The translations under genes and the position numbers were made by a program. A DNA stretch of 50,664 nt, from the NCBI GenBank assembly GCA_012970285.1, contig JIBW01000009.1, forward strand, positions 1 to 50,664. The letters run 5' to 3'. The notes under the pieces are model-generated. The model saw nothing but the letters and a program-made list of their open reading frames with translations, was not told the origin of the DNA and did not search any database. The stretch comes from Bacillaceae bacterium JMAK1 (GTDB lineage Bacteria > Bacillota > Bacilli > Bacillales > Marinococcaceae). This document shows positions 9,997 through 18,925 of this stretch, one piece after another. The first letter of the stretch is position 1, and every line of letters starts with the position of its first letter.

Positions 9997-11376
9997 TCAG
10001 AAAAGACTTGTGTCCTTTAATGATCGCTGCAATGTTATTAACACATAGGAGTCTGCACGTTCTGTCGCGAAGCGACTTTTCTTCAAGAGTGGCAACCATA
10101 GGATGTTCCCTTTTGAATCCGTAACGACTGGCCATTGATCACGCACTCTTCTAGTCACTTTCTGATCGATGAAGATTCTATTTAGCTTCTGTCTTCCGTC
10201 TAGACCCTTCGGTTCAATGAAATCTCCTCGGTTTCTCGTTCTAACAATGAGCGGAAATGATGCACCCTCCATTGGTATGAAGCATTCGCATTCTTTCGCT
10301 TTACGTTGTTCCATGCTTTTCTCAAACGTGAGAATGCCGCATGATGTTGTAATAGTACTTGGAAGCTCAACCACCTTTCGGTTAAGTTCGAGCGAAACAA
10401 ATTGCTCACGATCTGCCAAAAAGTGTAACGCTTCATAATCCCTTTTGCATACATACCCGTTAGGAAGAGCAATCTCTGCAGAAGGATTCGAGGAGAAAAC
10501 TAAACGCAAGCAGTCATCAATATGTACTCTAGAAACATAGACAGCTTGGGATTGATATAGATAGTTCAATAGTAAGTGAATCGCCTGTCGTTGTAAAGGA
10601 ATAGCGTGTTTACGAAATCGTGTCAATGCAACAATCGCTTGTCCTTGCTCATACGCCACACAATCTTGTAATAGATTTTCCGCTTCTTGAGTGACATATG
10701 CACGTAGTTCATCGTATTCTTCCACAAATTGTTGATACGATTGAACATAACGCTCATTCTCTTTTTGGATTTCTGGGAGAATACGACTTCGATAACGGTT
10801 ACGCGTATAACTTAGATCAGTATTCGATGCATCCTCAAACCAAGGTACATTTTCTGTAGATGCTAAGGCAACAATTGATGCTTTCGAAAGAGCGAGCAAC
10901 GGTCGCACGACAACTCCTTCATTCATCTCTCTTTCGGCTTTAATCCCAATACTTCCTCCAACATGCCCTCGTGTAATCTTCATCAATACCGTTTCAACTT
11001 GGTCATCACCGTGATGACCCGTCACAAGAGCCGTTGCATTTTCTTCTTGCATCACTTCTGAGAAGAATGCATAGCGTAGCGTTCTAGCATCATTTTGGAT
11101 CGACTTAGAAGATACGCTATCCCCTTTTAAATCGATACGCTTAAAATAGAACTTTATGTTATGAGCTTTACAATATTGTTCAATCATTTGTCGTTCGTCG
11201 TCCGATTGTTGTCGTAGTCCGTGATGAACGTGCGCAACGACGACTCGGTGATTCGTATGATGAATCAACCAATGCAACATTAACATCGAGTCTACCCCAC
11301 CAGATACTGCAGCGACAACGACTTCATGATGTTGTAACAATTGATGCCGCTTCACGAAGTTATCGATTTGTTTCAT
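9997..11376 (-). CDS. tilS: tRNA(Ile)-lysidine synthase
   Basis: TilS converts cytidine 34 of the CAU-anticodon tRNA-Ile to lysidine, which is essential for reading AUA codons. The 459-residue protein has the PP-loop ATPase motif [12 protein letters not shown] (about residue 27), followed by [13 protein letters not shown] and [15 protein letters not shown], and a C-terminal substrate-recognition domain. The ATG at 11376 has a GGAG 12 bases upstream and overlaps the end of the upstream exporter gene by 17 bases. In B. subtilis the preceding gene is yabT; here two exporter genes intervene. Confidence 0.95.
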   Translation of the reverse strand: MKQIDNFVKRHQLLQHHEVVVAAVSGGVDSMLMLHWLIHHTNHRVVVAHVHHGLRQQSDDERQMIEQYCKAHNIKFYFKRIDLKGDSVSSKSIQNDARTLRYAFFSEVMQEENATALVTGHHGDDQVETVLMKITRGHVGGSIGIKAEREMNEGVVVRPLLALSKASIVALASTENVPWFEDASNTDLSYTRNRYRSRILPEIQKENERYVQSYQQFVEEYDELRAYVTQEAENLLQDCVAYEQGQAIVALTRFRKHAIPLQRQAIHLLLNYLYQSQAVYVSRVHIDDCLRLVFSSNPSAEIALPNGYVCKRDYEALHFLADREQFVSLELNRKVVELPSTITTSCGILTFEKSMEQRKAKECECFIPMEGASFPLIVRTRNRGDFIEPKGLDGRQKLNRIFIDQKVTRRVRDQWPVVTDSKGNILWLPLLKKSRFATERADSYVLITLQRSLKDTSLF

Positions 11377-11803
11377 ATCGTTGCCCGACTCCTCTACCGA
11401 TTGAGAAAATAGAAAGTGCAAAGGCAAGTCCACCAGCAATTGCACCCGCCTGCAATAATGTCCCTGCTCCTTGAGATAACCCTTCAATGTAGTCACCTTG
11501 AACGAAGGCAAGCATCGTTTCATAAGCACGACCACCGGGCACGAGCGGAATAATTCCTGGAATCGTAAATGTTGTCACCGGAACTCTTTTCTTCCTAGCC
11601 GCAAAATGGCTAATTAACGCTGATGAAAAAGCCGCAACCGCAGCTGCTGGAACAGGACCGACACCAGTAATTGGCAAAAAACTATAAACAGACCATGAAA
11701 GCATTCCAATTAGCCCAATCATCCATAACAATCGATAAGGAATGTTGAAAATTATGGCAAAGGCAACCGTTGCAATGCCACAAATGATTAGCTCCCAAAC
11801 CAT
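11360..11803 (-). CDS. Threonine/serine exporter family protein, small subunit (ThrE C-terminal-like)
   Basis: This 147-residue, very hydrophobic protein has about four or five predicted membrane segments. It contains the motif FTIPGIIPLVPGGRAYE, typical of the C-terminal half of ThrE-type exporters (the YjjB-like half). It lies 16 bases downstream of the larger ThrE-like subunit, with which it probably forms a split transporter for threonine, serine or other small organic acids. The substrate cannot be deduced from the sequence. Its 3' end overlaps tilS by 17 bases, so it shares the transcript with that essential gene. Confidence 0.85.
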   Translation of the reverse strand: MVWELIICGIATVAFAIIFNIPYRLLWMIGLIGMLSWSVYSFLPITGVGPVPAAAVAAFSSALISHFAARKKRVPVTTFTIPGIIPLVPGGRAYETMLAFVQGDYIEGLSQGAGTLLQAGAIAGGLAFALSIFSIGRGVGQRYETNR

Positions 11804-11819
11804 AAACCCCGCTCCTTAT

Positions 11820-12578
11820 CTATAAGAATAACGACACTGCCGTCGCAACACCAGCTGCAATGGAAAGTGAGGTTAATGCAGCCTCTGCACCACGTGCAAG
11901 ACCCGAAATTAAATCTCCTGCCATAAGGTCACGAACAGAGTTCGTTAAAGGAACCCCTGGGACAAGCGGAATTAATGAACCGATAATAATCTGGTCAATG
12001 TTCGTCCCAAATCCACTATGAACAAGAATTAACGCCGTTACTCCTCCAAAAAAAGCCGCTAAGTATTCAGAGAAAAACTTCGCTTGTAAATAATGTTGGA
12101 AAAGCACTAGAGCAAGCGTCGACACGAGCCCACCAATTGAAGCTGGAATCATATCAAATAGTGAATCACCAATAAGGTATGAGAACGCACCACCACCGAT
12201 TGCCGAGGCAATGTAAATTAACCATAATGGATAATTCATCGGCTGCTTCTCAACCCTCTTAAGTTCTTGCCTCGCGTCTGTGATCGACATTCGACCAGCG
12301 ACGAACTCTCTAGAAATGTGATTGACTTCCGTTACCTTACTAAGATCTTGAAAGCGGTCAACGATTCGAATCATCTGCATAATATCATCATCGTCTTCTA
12401 ATACACCCGACAAGAAGATGCCGGTCGTTGTCACAAAACTATTCACATTGTCCATTCCACCAGCAACGGCCATTCGCTTCATTGTGTCTTCAACCCGATA
12501 GGTTTCCGCACCATACATGAGCATCAACTTACCCGCAAGTAGACACAAATCAATTAATTTGTCCTTTTTCGTGGTCAT
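11820..12578 (-). CDS. Threonine/serine exporter family protein, large subunit (ThrE N-terminal-like)
   Basis: The 252-residue protein has a cytoplasmic N-terminal region with the family motif LMLYGAETYRVEDTMKRM and TTGIFLS, followed by about five membrane helices and the loop IPLVPGVPLTNSVRDLMAGD. This is the YjjP-like half of a split ThrE exporter, and the YjjB-like half follows directly. The pair stands between yabT and tilS, where B. subtilis has no such genes, so it is probably a lineage-specific insertion into the operon. Confidence 0.85.
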   Translation of the reverse strand: MTTKKDKLIDLCLLAGKLMLMYGAETYRVEDTMKRMAVAGGMDNVNSFVTTTGIFLSGVLEDDDDIMQMIRIVDRFQDLSKVTEVNHISREFVAGRMSITDARQELKRVEKQPMNYPLWLIYIASAIGGGAFSYLIGDSLFDMIPASIGGLVSTLALVLFQHYLQAKFFSEYLAAFFGGVTALILVHSGFGTNIDQIIIGSLIPLVPGVPLTNSVRDLMAGDLISGLARGAEAALTSLSIAAGVATAVSLFL

Positions 12579-12602
12579 GTATCTTCGTCCTTTTATCGGG
12601 CT

Positions 12603-13568
12603 TTAAATCATCTGTCCTACCAAGTATAAGACAGAAGTGATTAAGAGAAAAGCAATGACTAGCACAAGATCAATGATGCCGACGAGTGCTGGTTGCTTTT
12701 GTGCCTTTTTCCTCACTTTATTTCTTCTATTTTGCCTAGGTGGCTGATCTACCTTCCTATGACGATCTTCTCGTTTTGCAATGAATTTCATTAAGTCTGT
12801 ACGTGCAGCTTCTGCATCTTGAAACGCACCGTTTACTATTTTCTTTAGCCAATGCCGATAAGGACGTAGCTGCTCATTCCGCTCTAAACACGTCATTAAT
12901 GTTTGCTTTCCATCTTTCCCTTTTTCGAATCGTCTTTTTTCGATCAGGTGGATAAAGATCATACCTGCTGCAAACAAATCGTATTGTTCATCTGCTTTAC
13001 GATCACCCATCCCCCAATAGCCTCGATCGTAAAACTCCGTATACTCTTTAATCGCCCGACCTTTAATTGTCGTTCCACCAACGTCTATCCAACGTACTCG
13101 GTATGGAGGACCCGTAATCAAAAGATTCTCAGGTTTTAAATCCCCAAAAACCCAGCCAGCACGATGCAAACGCGATAAATCCCCTAGCAATTGAACCATA
13201 AACACAGGCGCCCATTCGTTGCCATGTTCCTTCAGGTGATCAAACACAGACACACCTTGCAAATATTCCATCACATAAAAAGGATGCTTTTGGCCACTTA
13301 CAATACAATCATCCGTATCGATAAAAGAAGGCCCAAGTATTTGTCCTTGGACCTTCTCAAAATGCTTTAATACATTCACCTCAGACGTAATCGACATACT
13401 GTTATGTCCGATCTTTAATGCGACTTTTCCATGTTTTGAATCAGCGAGGTAAACGATCCCAGTTGCACCGCGGCCTAAAGGCTTTAGAATATGATAAACA
13501 TTGCGGTTCCATTTCCCGAGCAATTTCGTCCCCCTCGGAAAGTTAGGAGCCTCGTTCCTCGAGTTCAT
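12603..13568 (-). CDS. yabT: Sporulation serine/threonine protein kinase YabT
   Basis: YabT is a Hanks-type kinase linked in B. subtilis to spore development and activated by DNA. The protein of about 321 residues has the glycine loop LGRGATGIVYLAD, the ATP lysine in VALKIG and the catalytic loop GDLKPENLLI. The usual HRD is replaced by FGD, and DFG by DVG. A basic linker is followed by one C-terminal membrane segment. ATG 13568 has GGAG nine bases upstream; ATG 13583 is an alternative. Either start overlaps the end of yabS, implying coupled translation. Confidence 0.9.
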   Translation of the reverse strand: MNSRNEAPNFPRGTKLLGKWNRNVYHILKPLGRGATGIVYLADSKHGKVALKIGHNSMSITSEVNVLKHFEKVQGQILGPSFIDTDDCIVSGQKHPFYVMEYLQGVSVFDHLKEHGNEWAPVFMVQLLGDLSRLHRAGWVFGDLKPENLLITGPPYRVRWIDVGGTTIKGRAIKEYTEFYDRGYWGMGDRKADEQYDLFAAGMIFIHLIEKRRFEKGKDGKQTLMTCLERNEQLRPYRHWLKKIVNGAFQDAEAARTDLMKFIAKREDRHRKVDQPPRQNRRNKVRKKAQKQPALVGIIDLVLVIAFLLITSVLYLVGQMI

Positions 13569-14283
13569 ATTCGTCTTCTCCATAAGAGATCATGCTCCTT
13601 CTTTTCCGAGACTGAAATTGTTGAATCGCCGCTTGAATCGCTGGCCCTGTTGGTGTAATGCCGCCGACTGATATTTTATCGAATAAACCGCTTAATCCTG
13701 TAATACCAGATGTCCACCCTTTAATTATGTCCGTATCGTTCCGTTTTCCTGGGAAAGTAAGCAACGTGTAGTAGTTGCTTCCCCCTCTCGAATCCATGGA
13801 TATGGACAAATCTACGAGAGCTTCTTGTACAGTGCGTAATTTATTTCTCATACTTGCACTGGCGTCCACAAGAATGACGACTTCAAAATCGACACGTTCA
13901 CCAAGATCATCAACAACTTCCATGACTTCTCCACGTTTCTCAGGAGAAAGGTCATCCCATTCTTGTTCCCTGCCAAGAATCTGGGACAACTCTTTATTGA
14001 CGACCCCTTGTAATGTTTGTGTCATCGCTTGTCTCGTAACCATCTGGACAGTTTTGGCGAGTTGCTTCATGTAGACGACCTGGCTAATCCCTCCACCAGC
14101 AGTCGCAATCTTTTCAATTTCCTCGTAAGCTTCTTCGTTTAACGACCCTTCCTCAAGAACACCAATCACATTGACCGTTACATTTTCTTCACGCGCAAGA
14201 GCTGCGATTGCAGCTGGATCACCGCCATCATTCGAACAACCGTCGGTTAACAATAGAATCTGTTTTAGCGTCCCATTACTCAT
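13543..14283 (-). CDS. yabS: VWA-domain protein YabS
   Basis: The 246-residue protein has a von Willebrand factor A-like fold: LLLTDGCSNDGGDP at the N-terminus and VVILVDASASMRNKL, with a DxSxS metal site, around residue 140. Two half-domains seem to be present. Function is unknown, but the gene sits between spoIIE and yabT as in B. subtilis, where the group is expressed in sporulation. A GGGAGG sequence precedes the ATG. A 9-base inverted repeat surrounds the untranslated leader next to this ribosome-binding site. Confidence 0.85.
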   Translation of the reverse strand: MSNGTLKQILLLTDGCSNDGGDPAAIAALAREENVTVNVIGVLEEGSLNEEAYEEIEKIATAGGGISQVVYMKQLAKTVQMVTRQAMTQTLQGVVNKELSQILGREQEWDDLSPEKRGEVMEVVDDLGERVDFEVVILVDASASMRNKLRTVQEALVDLSISMDSRGGSNYYTLLTFPGKRNDTDIIKGWTSGITGLSGLFDKISVGGITPTGPAIQAAIQQFQSRKRRSMISYGEDEYELEERGS

Positions 14284-14296
14284 GGCTTTGTCCTCC

Positions 14297-14346
14297 CTTA
14301 GTGAATCTTAAACTTTGTATCTAGCATTGTTGACGATTTCACTAAG
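14297..14346 (-). repeat. Inverted repeat beside the yabS ribosome-binding site
   Basis: CTTAGTGAA (14297-14305) and TTCACTAAG (14338-14346) are perfect 9-base complements separated by 32 bases, filling the spoIIE-yabS gap. On the minus strand the second arm directly touches the GGAGG of yabS (14292-14296). It could form an RNA stem that limits yabS translation or terminates some spoIIE transcripts, but it lacks a T run. Confidence 0.45.
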
Positions 14347-14357
14347 AGATATACCAT

Positions 14358-16847
14358 TTACGCTTCTTTATACATTTGTGGTATCCACTTTTGCATTGGG
14401 ATCTTCGCCCAACGCGGTGTATTCCGACGAATCTTCGTGACAACAACGGTCATGTCATCATCAATCTTGCCGTCGCTAACACGAATGACTTCTTCTAATA
14501 ATAAATCCGACATCGTCTGAGGATCTTCCGTCTCCATCTCAGAAATGATTCGTCTCATCCACCTTTCTTTGTTTTCCACATGCTTCACCCCATCGAACAT
14601 TCCGTCACTCATCATAATTAATAAATCTTCATCTTGCATACTTCTTGAAACGACATCAAAGTGTGCTTCCGATATAATACCCATCGGTAAATTGCCAGAC
14701 TCAACAGAAGAGACTTGCCCACCTCGTTTAATAAAACTTGGCATGGATCCAATTTTTATAAATGATGTATCTGCCGTTTGCAAATCGATAATCGTTAAAT
14801 CAAGCGTTGAAAACATCTCTTCGTCTGCACGAAGCGACAGCACAGAATTCATTGATTGAATCGCTACTTTCTCATCAATGCCAGACTGCAATAAATTTTC
14901 TAACAATTTCAGTGTTGCTTTGCTCTCATCGTGCGCTTTTTTGCCGTTGCCCATGCCATCACTTATGGCCACCGCAAATTTCCCGAACCCAAGTTGCATC
15001 GCTGCGTGGTTGTCCCCCGATAACCACGCCCCTCCTTGTGCAACAGTTGCCGCTCCTGAATCGACCGTATATGTCTTTGCAGAGACGAAATTCATCACTT
15101 TACCGTCCTCTAAATCTTCGTCGTTTTCCGAATCAACGATAATGTGATCATTTAAGATCCCAGACAACATCGGTGCGATCAGCTTTTCTGCTTCTTCCCT
15201 ACCTACATCTTCCCCTAGTTCAATTTCTACTCGTACGTCACGAGGTGTTAAGTTATAGACATCGACTTGGCCGATATCAATCCCTGCTTCTTGGATCGCT
15301 TCGTGAATTTGTTCCTCTTGACTGTCGTGTGTTTCCTTTTCCTTTTGAATTTCCCGAGCGAATTCCCCCATTACTTGCGAAACCCCTTGCAACTGATCAG
15401 CAACTAGCCTTCTGCTCTCTTCCAATTGCTTAGCATACGTTTTGCGAAGTTCATGAGGCCCCCATTGTTCTTTCATCGTTTTCACAATTCGATCGGGGTA
15501 AATGCAATGTCGTTTTAGACGGTCATAAGAGCCTTTTTGGACATCTCCTTGTTCAATATCTGTCATAACGCCTTCCATCACATCATAGGTTGTATCAAAG
15601 CGTTCTGCCCAGCACGTTTCTTTACGGAAACACTTTTGACATGTACTTGCCGTAATTGTCGCTAAGAAGCGATCACCTTCCAGATCTTTCTCATTCGTAT
15701 ACGTTGTTTCCCGGTCATTTGTAAAGCTAGATGATAATGTCTGAAAGAGGTCGGAAAATCGCTCAACACGCGCAGCTGTAACATCACGAATTTTACGCAT
15801 ATACCGTTGTTGTTCCTTCGAATGTTCCGTCGTTCCAGGTACATACTTAGCCATATATTGAATGGCACCTTTTGGCGTCAACAAAAATAACGCAATCGCT
15901 GCGACCGATTCCATGACAGTAATCCCTGCGCTACTTAGCCCTTGACCGTACAAAGCAATCAATGCTGTGCCGACGAGTAAACCTGCACTTACCCCAATTT
16001 TATTACCATCTTTAAGAAGACCACCAAGAAGACCTGCAAATGCAAGTAAACTCATTTGATACAAGTTCACGACAGCAGCCAAACTTAAAACGAGACCTGT
16101 GACAACACCAACCGTCGCACCAATTGTTGCCCCCCCTGCCAATGCAAACAATAAAACCAAATAACGGGCAAGGATATGTTCTGCACCTAGTCCGTAAATA
16201 ACCCAACCAATCGCCCCTGTCATGACCGATGCAATAAGAATAATGAAACAGATAATTTCTTCGCTTTTTAACGAGCGTTGTTTTCGTTTATGTGTAATAA
16301 GAGGCAGGCTCTGTAAAAAAATCATCGTAAGCATTAGTGCAAGTCCTGCTTCGATGGCACCCATCATCCAATGATATTGCGTCACCGTTCCTAAGCTGAC
16401 GTATGTGATCGCGATTCGTGCTAGAAACGAAGTAATTAATACAGTAACTGGCAATGCCCAGCGCGTTTGTATCATTAACGTTTTAAACAGCTTGTACAAA
16501 ACGAGGAAACCAACCATTCCAATAAGTACGTGAGGTAAGTTAAAGGTTAAACCCCAAATCGTTCCGACGAGTATGGCCGTCGCAGCTAATAATGCTCGAT
16601 TCTTCTTTAGAACGAAGACGGCTGCGAAAAAAGGTAACGCAAAGGGATATAGATCCGATAGAATAGCAGCTCGACCGAGCATGACCCCAACGATAAATAA
16701 CAAGACGCCCCATTTAAGGAAAACAAGTTCCGTTCCTTTTTCGAATTTACTCATGAGCTGTAACCATCTTTGTTTAAGAGGAATAAACCCGTCTGTTCCG
16801 ACTGTCACTCTTGCAAATGTTCCTTGGCCCGTCTCTTTATGAATCAT
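14358..16847 (-). CDS. spoIIE: Stage II sporulation protein E (PP2C phosphatase)
   Basis: SpoIIE dephosphorylates SpoIIAA to activate sigma-F in the forespore and also acts at the polar septum with FtsZ. The 829-residue protein has about ten membrane segments in residues 45-335, a central FtsZ-interaction and regulatory region, and a C-terminal PP2C domain. The metal-binding motifs AISDGMGNGKKAHDES (about residue 630) and LIMMSDGMFDG are intact. The promoter upstream has the Spo0A-type 21-base spacing. The ribosome-binding site (GGTGG) is weak. The tRNA-Met gene lies upstream, as in B. subtilis. Confidence 0.96.
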   Translation of the reverse strand: MIHKETGQGTFARVTVGTDGFIPLKQRWLQLMSKFEKGTELVFLKWGVLLFIVGVMLGRAAILSDLYPFALPFFAAVFVLKKNRALLAATAILVGTIWGLTFNLPHVLIGMVGFLVLYKLFKTLMIQTRWALPVTVLITSFLARIAITYVSLGTVTQYHWMMGAIEAGLALMLTMIFLQSLPLITHKRKQRSLKSEEIICFIILIASVMTGAIGWVIYGLGAEHILARYLVLLFALAGGATIGATVGVVTGLVLSLAAVVNLYQMSLLAFAGLLGGLLKDGNKIGVSAGLLVGTALIALYGQGLSSAGITVMESVAAIALFLLTPKGAIQYMAKYVPGTTEHSKEQQRYMRKIRDVTAARVERFSDLFQTLSSSFTNDRETTYTNEKDLEGDRFLATITASTCQKCFRKETCWAERFDTTYDVMEGVMTDIEQGDVQKGSYDRLKRHCIYPDRIVKTMKEQWGPHELRKTYAKQLEESRRLVADQLQGVSQVMGEFAREIQKEKETHDSQEEQIHEAIQEAGIDIGQVDVYNLTPRDVRVEIELGEDVGREEAEKLIAPMLSGILNDHIIVDSENDEDLEDGKVMNFVSAKTYTVDSGAATVAQGGAWLSGDNHAAMQLGFGKFAVAISDGMGNGKKAHDESKATLKLLENLLQSGIDEKVAIQSMNSVLSLRADEEMFSTLDLTIIDLQTADTSFIKIGSMPSFIKRGGQVSSVESGNLPMGIISEAHFDVVSRSMQDEDLLIMMSDGMFDGVKHVENKERWMRRIISEMETEDPQTMSDLLLEEVIRVSDGKIDDDMTVVVTKIRRNTPRWAKIPMQKWIPQMYKEA

Positions 16848-16882
16848 CTATGCCCACCACCGTTTTGTTTTTCTTGGTGATG

Positions 16883-16947
16883 AGTATATCTAGGTTTTGA
16901 TGCAGTGTTTGTCAGAATGACGACGATGTGAAAAAAATCGTTCGACT
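16883..16947 (-). promoter_or_regulatory. Spo0A-activated promoter of spoIIE
   Basis: On the minus strand -35 CTGACA (16910-16915) and -10 TATACT (16883-16888) are separated by 21 bases, too long for a normal sigma-A promoter. This is the spacing known for the Spo0A-dependent spoIIE promoter of B. subtilis. Upstream at 16941-16947 the minus strand reads AGTCGAA, one mismatch from the 0A box TGTCGAA. I infer activation by phosphorylated Spo0A. Confidence 0.7.
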
Positions 16948-17099
16948 CTTTTCTTGAAAGAACAGAAATGCTTGTCCCTTCGCCTTTTTGTAATCAAAAA
17001 CGGTTGTTATGCTCACAAAATTTCGCCATAATCATCAATCATTTTCCGACAGAAGCTACAAAAACAAACCCGTAAACCGTGCGAAATAAAGCGAACGAC
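16948..17099. other. Gap between the spoIIE promoter and the tRNA terminator, no gene seen
   Basis: The roughly 300-base gap between spoIIE and tRNA-Met contains the Spo0A-type promoter on the spoIIE side and the tRNA terminator on the other. The stretch between them shows no open reading frame with a ribosome-binding site, no clear hairpin and no repeat. Further 0A boxes may lie here, but I see none that match well. Confidence 0.5.
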
Positions 17100-17133
17100 A
17101 AAAAAACCATGTTGCAACATAAGCAACATGGTT
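17100..17133 (-). terminator. Terminator of tRNA-Met
   Basis: On the minus strand a perfect 11-base stem AACCATGTTGC / GCAACATGGTT (17105-17133) is followed by a run of seven T residues. It lies 16 bases beyond the tRNA 3' end. Confidence 0.9.
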
Positions 17134-17148
17134 GGATAGTCATATAAA

Positions 17149-17225
17149 TGGTAGCGGCGGAGGGAGTCGAACCCACGACCTCACGGGTATGAACCGTACG
17201 CTCTAGCCAGCTGAGCTACACCGCC
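17149..17225 (-). tRNA. tRNA-Met (CAT anticodon)
   Basis: The 77-base gene starts GGCGGTG and ends with an encoded CCA. The D arm (TAGCTCAGCTGG), anticodon arm (ACGGTTCATACCCGT, anticodon CAT) and T arm (GGGTTCGACTCCC) are all clear. The discriminator base is A. The sequence and the position between yabR and spoIIE match B. subtilis, where a tRNA-Glu gene follows; here the methionine tRNA stands alone. CAT-anticodon tRNAs can also be Ile2 or initiator types, but the resemblance favours elongator Met. Confidence 0.95.
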
Positions 17226-17244
17226 ATTTAACAAGACAAGAGTT

Positions 17245-17273
17245 ATTATATCTACTACATAAAACAAAGTCAA
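17245..17273 (-). promoter_or_regulatory. Promoter of tRNA-Met
   Basis: The minus strand has -35 TTGACT (17268-17273), a 17-base spacer and a perfect -10 TATAAT (17245-17250). Transcription would start about 13 bases before the mature tRNA 5' end. Confidence 0.85.
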
Positions 17274-17299
17274 TGGTAAACCGAAAAATCATGATAGAA

Positions 17300-17334
17300 T
17301 AAGATAGGCGGAATAGGAAAGCTCCTATTCCGCC
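17300..17334 (-). terminator. Terminator of the divIC-yabR unit
   Basis: A perfect 12-base stem GGCGGAATAGGA / TCCTATTCCGCC (17307-17334) lies about 60 bases beyond the yabR stop. The following minus-strand tail TATCTTATTC is only moderately T-rich. Confidence 0.75.
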
Positions 17335-17393
17335 CTTGTTTATATAGTTATTTGAGACGAATCACCATGTCTCTGTTTGCAGAAGGGATCTAA

Positions 17394-17795
17394 CTACTTA
17401 CGGCCACCGCCTTTTCGGTTGTCGCTCTTCTTACGCAAGGTTGAGAGATTCTCCTCACTATCTTTTAAGAAGCGGCTCATCTTATCTTCAAATGAGAGTG
17501 TTTGCTCACGCTTCTTAAACCCGCCTCCTTGATTACGACGCGGTTTCTCTTCTTTTGGTCGCTCTGTTGCTTTACGAATCGAAAGCCCAATCTTCCCGTC
17601 ACTTTCAATCTTTAGAACTTTAACCGTTACTTCATCGCCAACCTTAATGAATTCCTTGATGTCTTTCACGTATTGATCAGCGACCTCACTAATGTGAACG
17701 AGTCCTGTTTGACCTCCTGGTAAATCTACAAAAGCGCCAAAGTTTGTTACACCGGTGACTTTCCCTTGATACTTGCTGCCAGCTTCAATCGACAT
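17394..17795 (-). CDS. yabR: S1 RNA-binding domain protein YabR
   Basis: The 133-residue protein begins with one S1 domain (residues about 5-75: GSKYQGKVTGVTNFGAFVDL, then GLVHISEVADQYVKD). A basic, low-complexity C-terminal half follows with RRNQGGGFKKR and NRKGGGRK. It is a general-stress-type RNA-binding protein of unknown precise role. The frame extends seven codons upstream, but that ATG lies inside the Shine-Dalgarno sequence, so ATG 17795 is chosen. It follows divIC, as in B. subtilis. Confidence 0.92.
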   Translation of the reverse strand: MSIEAGSKYQGKVTGVTNFGAFVDLPGGQTGLVHISEVADQYVKDIKEFIKVGDEVTVKVLKIESDGKIGLSIRKATERPKEEKPRRNQGGGFKKREQTLSFEDKMSRFLKDSEENLSTLRKKSDNRKGGGRK

Positions 17796-17896
17796 TGGTG
17801 AAACGTTCCTCCTCATATTTTCTTAAACCATACGATAAACGTATGTAGATAAAGCTTACACGATTACTATTCTATGTTGCAAAGGTTACTTTGTGA

Positions 17897-18313
17897 TTAG
17901 TCGTCTTCCTCATCTTCTTCTTCCTGACTACCATTGCTCTCAGGAACTTTAAAGATCGTTTCCCCTGGCTTAGTTAAGTATAAATCGCGCCTCGCTACTT
18001 CTGCAATATAATCAATATCATTATAATTAACGATATCTTGCTCTAATTGCTTTTGTTCTTCCATCAACTCGGCGTACCGCTCTTCAAGTTGCTCTTGTTC
18101 TTGATCATTTGCGTCAATCATTGACTTTTGAGAGATGAGTCCGACCGCTGCAAACACGATGACGAACATACCTACGATTCCGATAAACATTAGCCTTCGC
18201 TTTAATCCTCGACGACGTCTTTCCTCTCTCAATTGCAGACGTTTTTGCTCTTTGTCAAATGGCTTGTCCTTATGAATTGTCGTTACTTTTTCTCGATCGT
18301 TTGATTTCGGCAT
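17897..18313 (-). CDS. divIC: Cell division protein DivIC (FtsB-like)
   Basis: DivIC is a bitopic septum protein that forms a complex with FtsL and DivIB. The 138-residue protein has a basic cytoplasmic N-terminus (about 40 residues), one membrane segment (MFIGIVGMFVIVFAAVGLI) and an extracellular coiled coil starting around residue 70. After the coil comes the family motif YIAEVARRDLYLTKPGE, and the tail is very acidic. ATG 18313 has GAGGTG upstream. It lies 45 bases after yabQ. Confidence 0.94.
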   Translation of the reverse strand: MPKSNDREKVTTIHKDKPFDKEQKRLQLREERRRRGLKRRLMFIGIVGMFVIVFAAVGLISQKSMIDANDQEQEQLEERYAELMEEQKQLEQDIVNYNDIDYIAEVARRDLYLTKPGETIFKVPESNGSQEEEDEEDD

Positions 18314-18358
18314 GCCGCACCTCTCTCTCATCATATGAGAAACGTGATGAGAGAATTG

Positions 18359-18925
18359 CTAGGAATCCTCATCATCACTTTTTTTCGAGAACCAACGAAT
18401 CATTCGTGAGTACATAGCTTTTACTCGTTTTACAATTTTCGGTCCTTGTAAAATTGTATATACAGGTCGAATAAAGAAAAACAGAAGTTTACTTAATTGA
18501 ATCACACTCCACCGGACAATTGTCAAGAAAAAAGTTGCTATTTTGGAAATTAATTTATATAAACCTAGGATGGGTGTGATAATTAAGACGTAAATCGTTT
18601 TCTTTACTACCTTGATCAACCACTGGACCATTTGAATGATTCGTTCGAGCAATCGTAAAAAGAAAGGACGTACCGTATGCCAATACGTTACAAACCCTAG
18701 AATAATCGCGATAAAAATGTAAATTCTAAGCTCTCCAAAGTTCATATAAAACAAAAGATAGAAAACGAGCAGAGCCTGTACAATCCAGAAAGCTAAATCC
18801 ATCACTGCTTGTGTCCACTTTGAACGCAAAAGCAAACATCGATGATATACATCTAACTGTAAAGCAATGGCAGAACCCGCAGCAATCATAGCGAAAAAGG
18901 TTTGGAACTGTACGACGAGTGTCAC
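18359..18925 (-). CDS. yabQ: Spore cortex biosynthesis membrane protein YabQ
   Basis: The 188-residue protein has several membrane helices in its first 110 residues and a second hydrophobic, basic half. YabQ is needed for spore cortex formation in B. subtilis and localises to the outer forespore membrane with YabP. The start is a GTG that overlaps the yabP stop by 4 bases (GTGA), so the two are translationally coupled. Confidence 0.9.
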   Translation of the reverse strand: MTLVVQFQTFFAMIAAGSAIALQLDVYHRCLLLRSKWTQAVMDLAFWIVQALLVFYLLFYMNFGELRIYIFIAIILGFVTYWHTVRPFFLRLLERIIQMVQWLIKVVKKTIYVLIITPILGLYKLISKIATFFLTIVRWSVIQLSKLLFFFIRPVYTILQGPKIVKRVKAMYSRMIRWFSKKSDDEDS

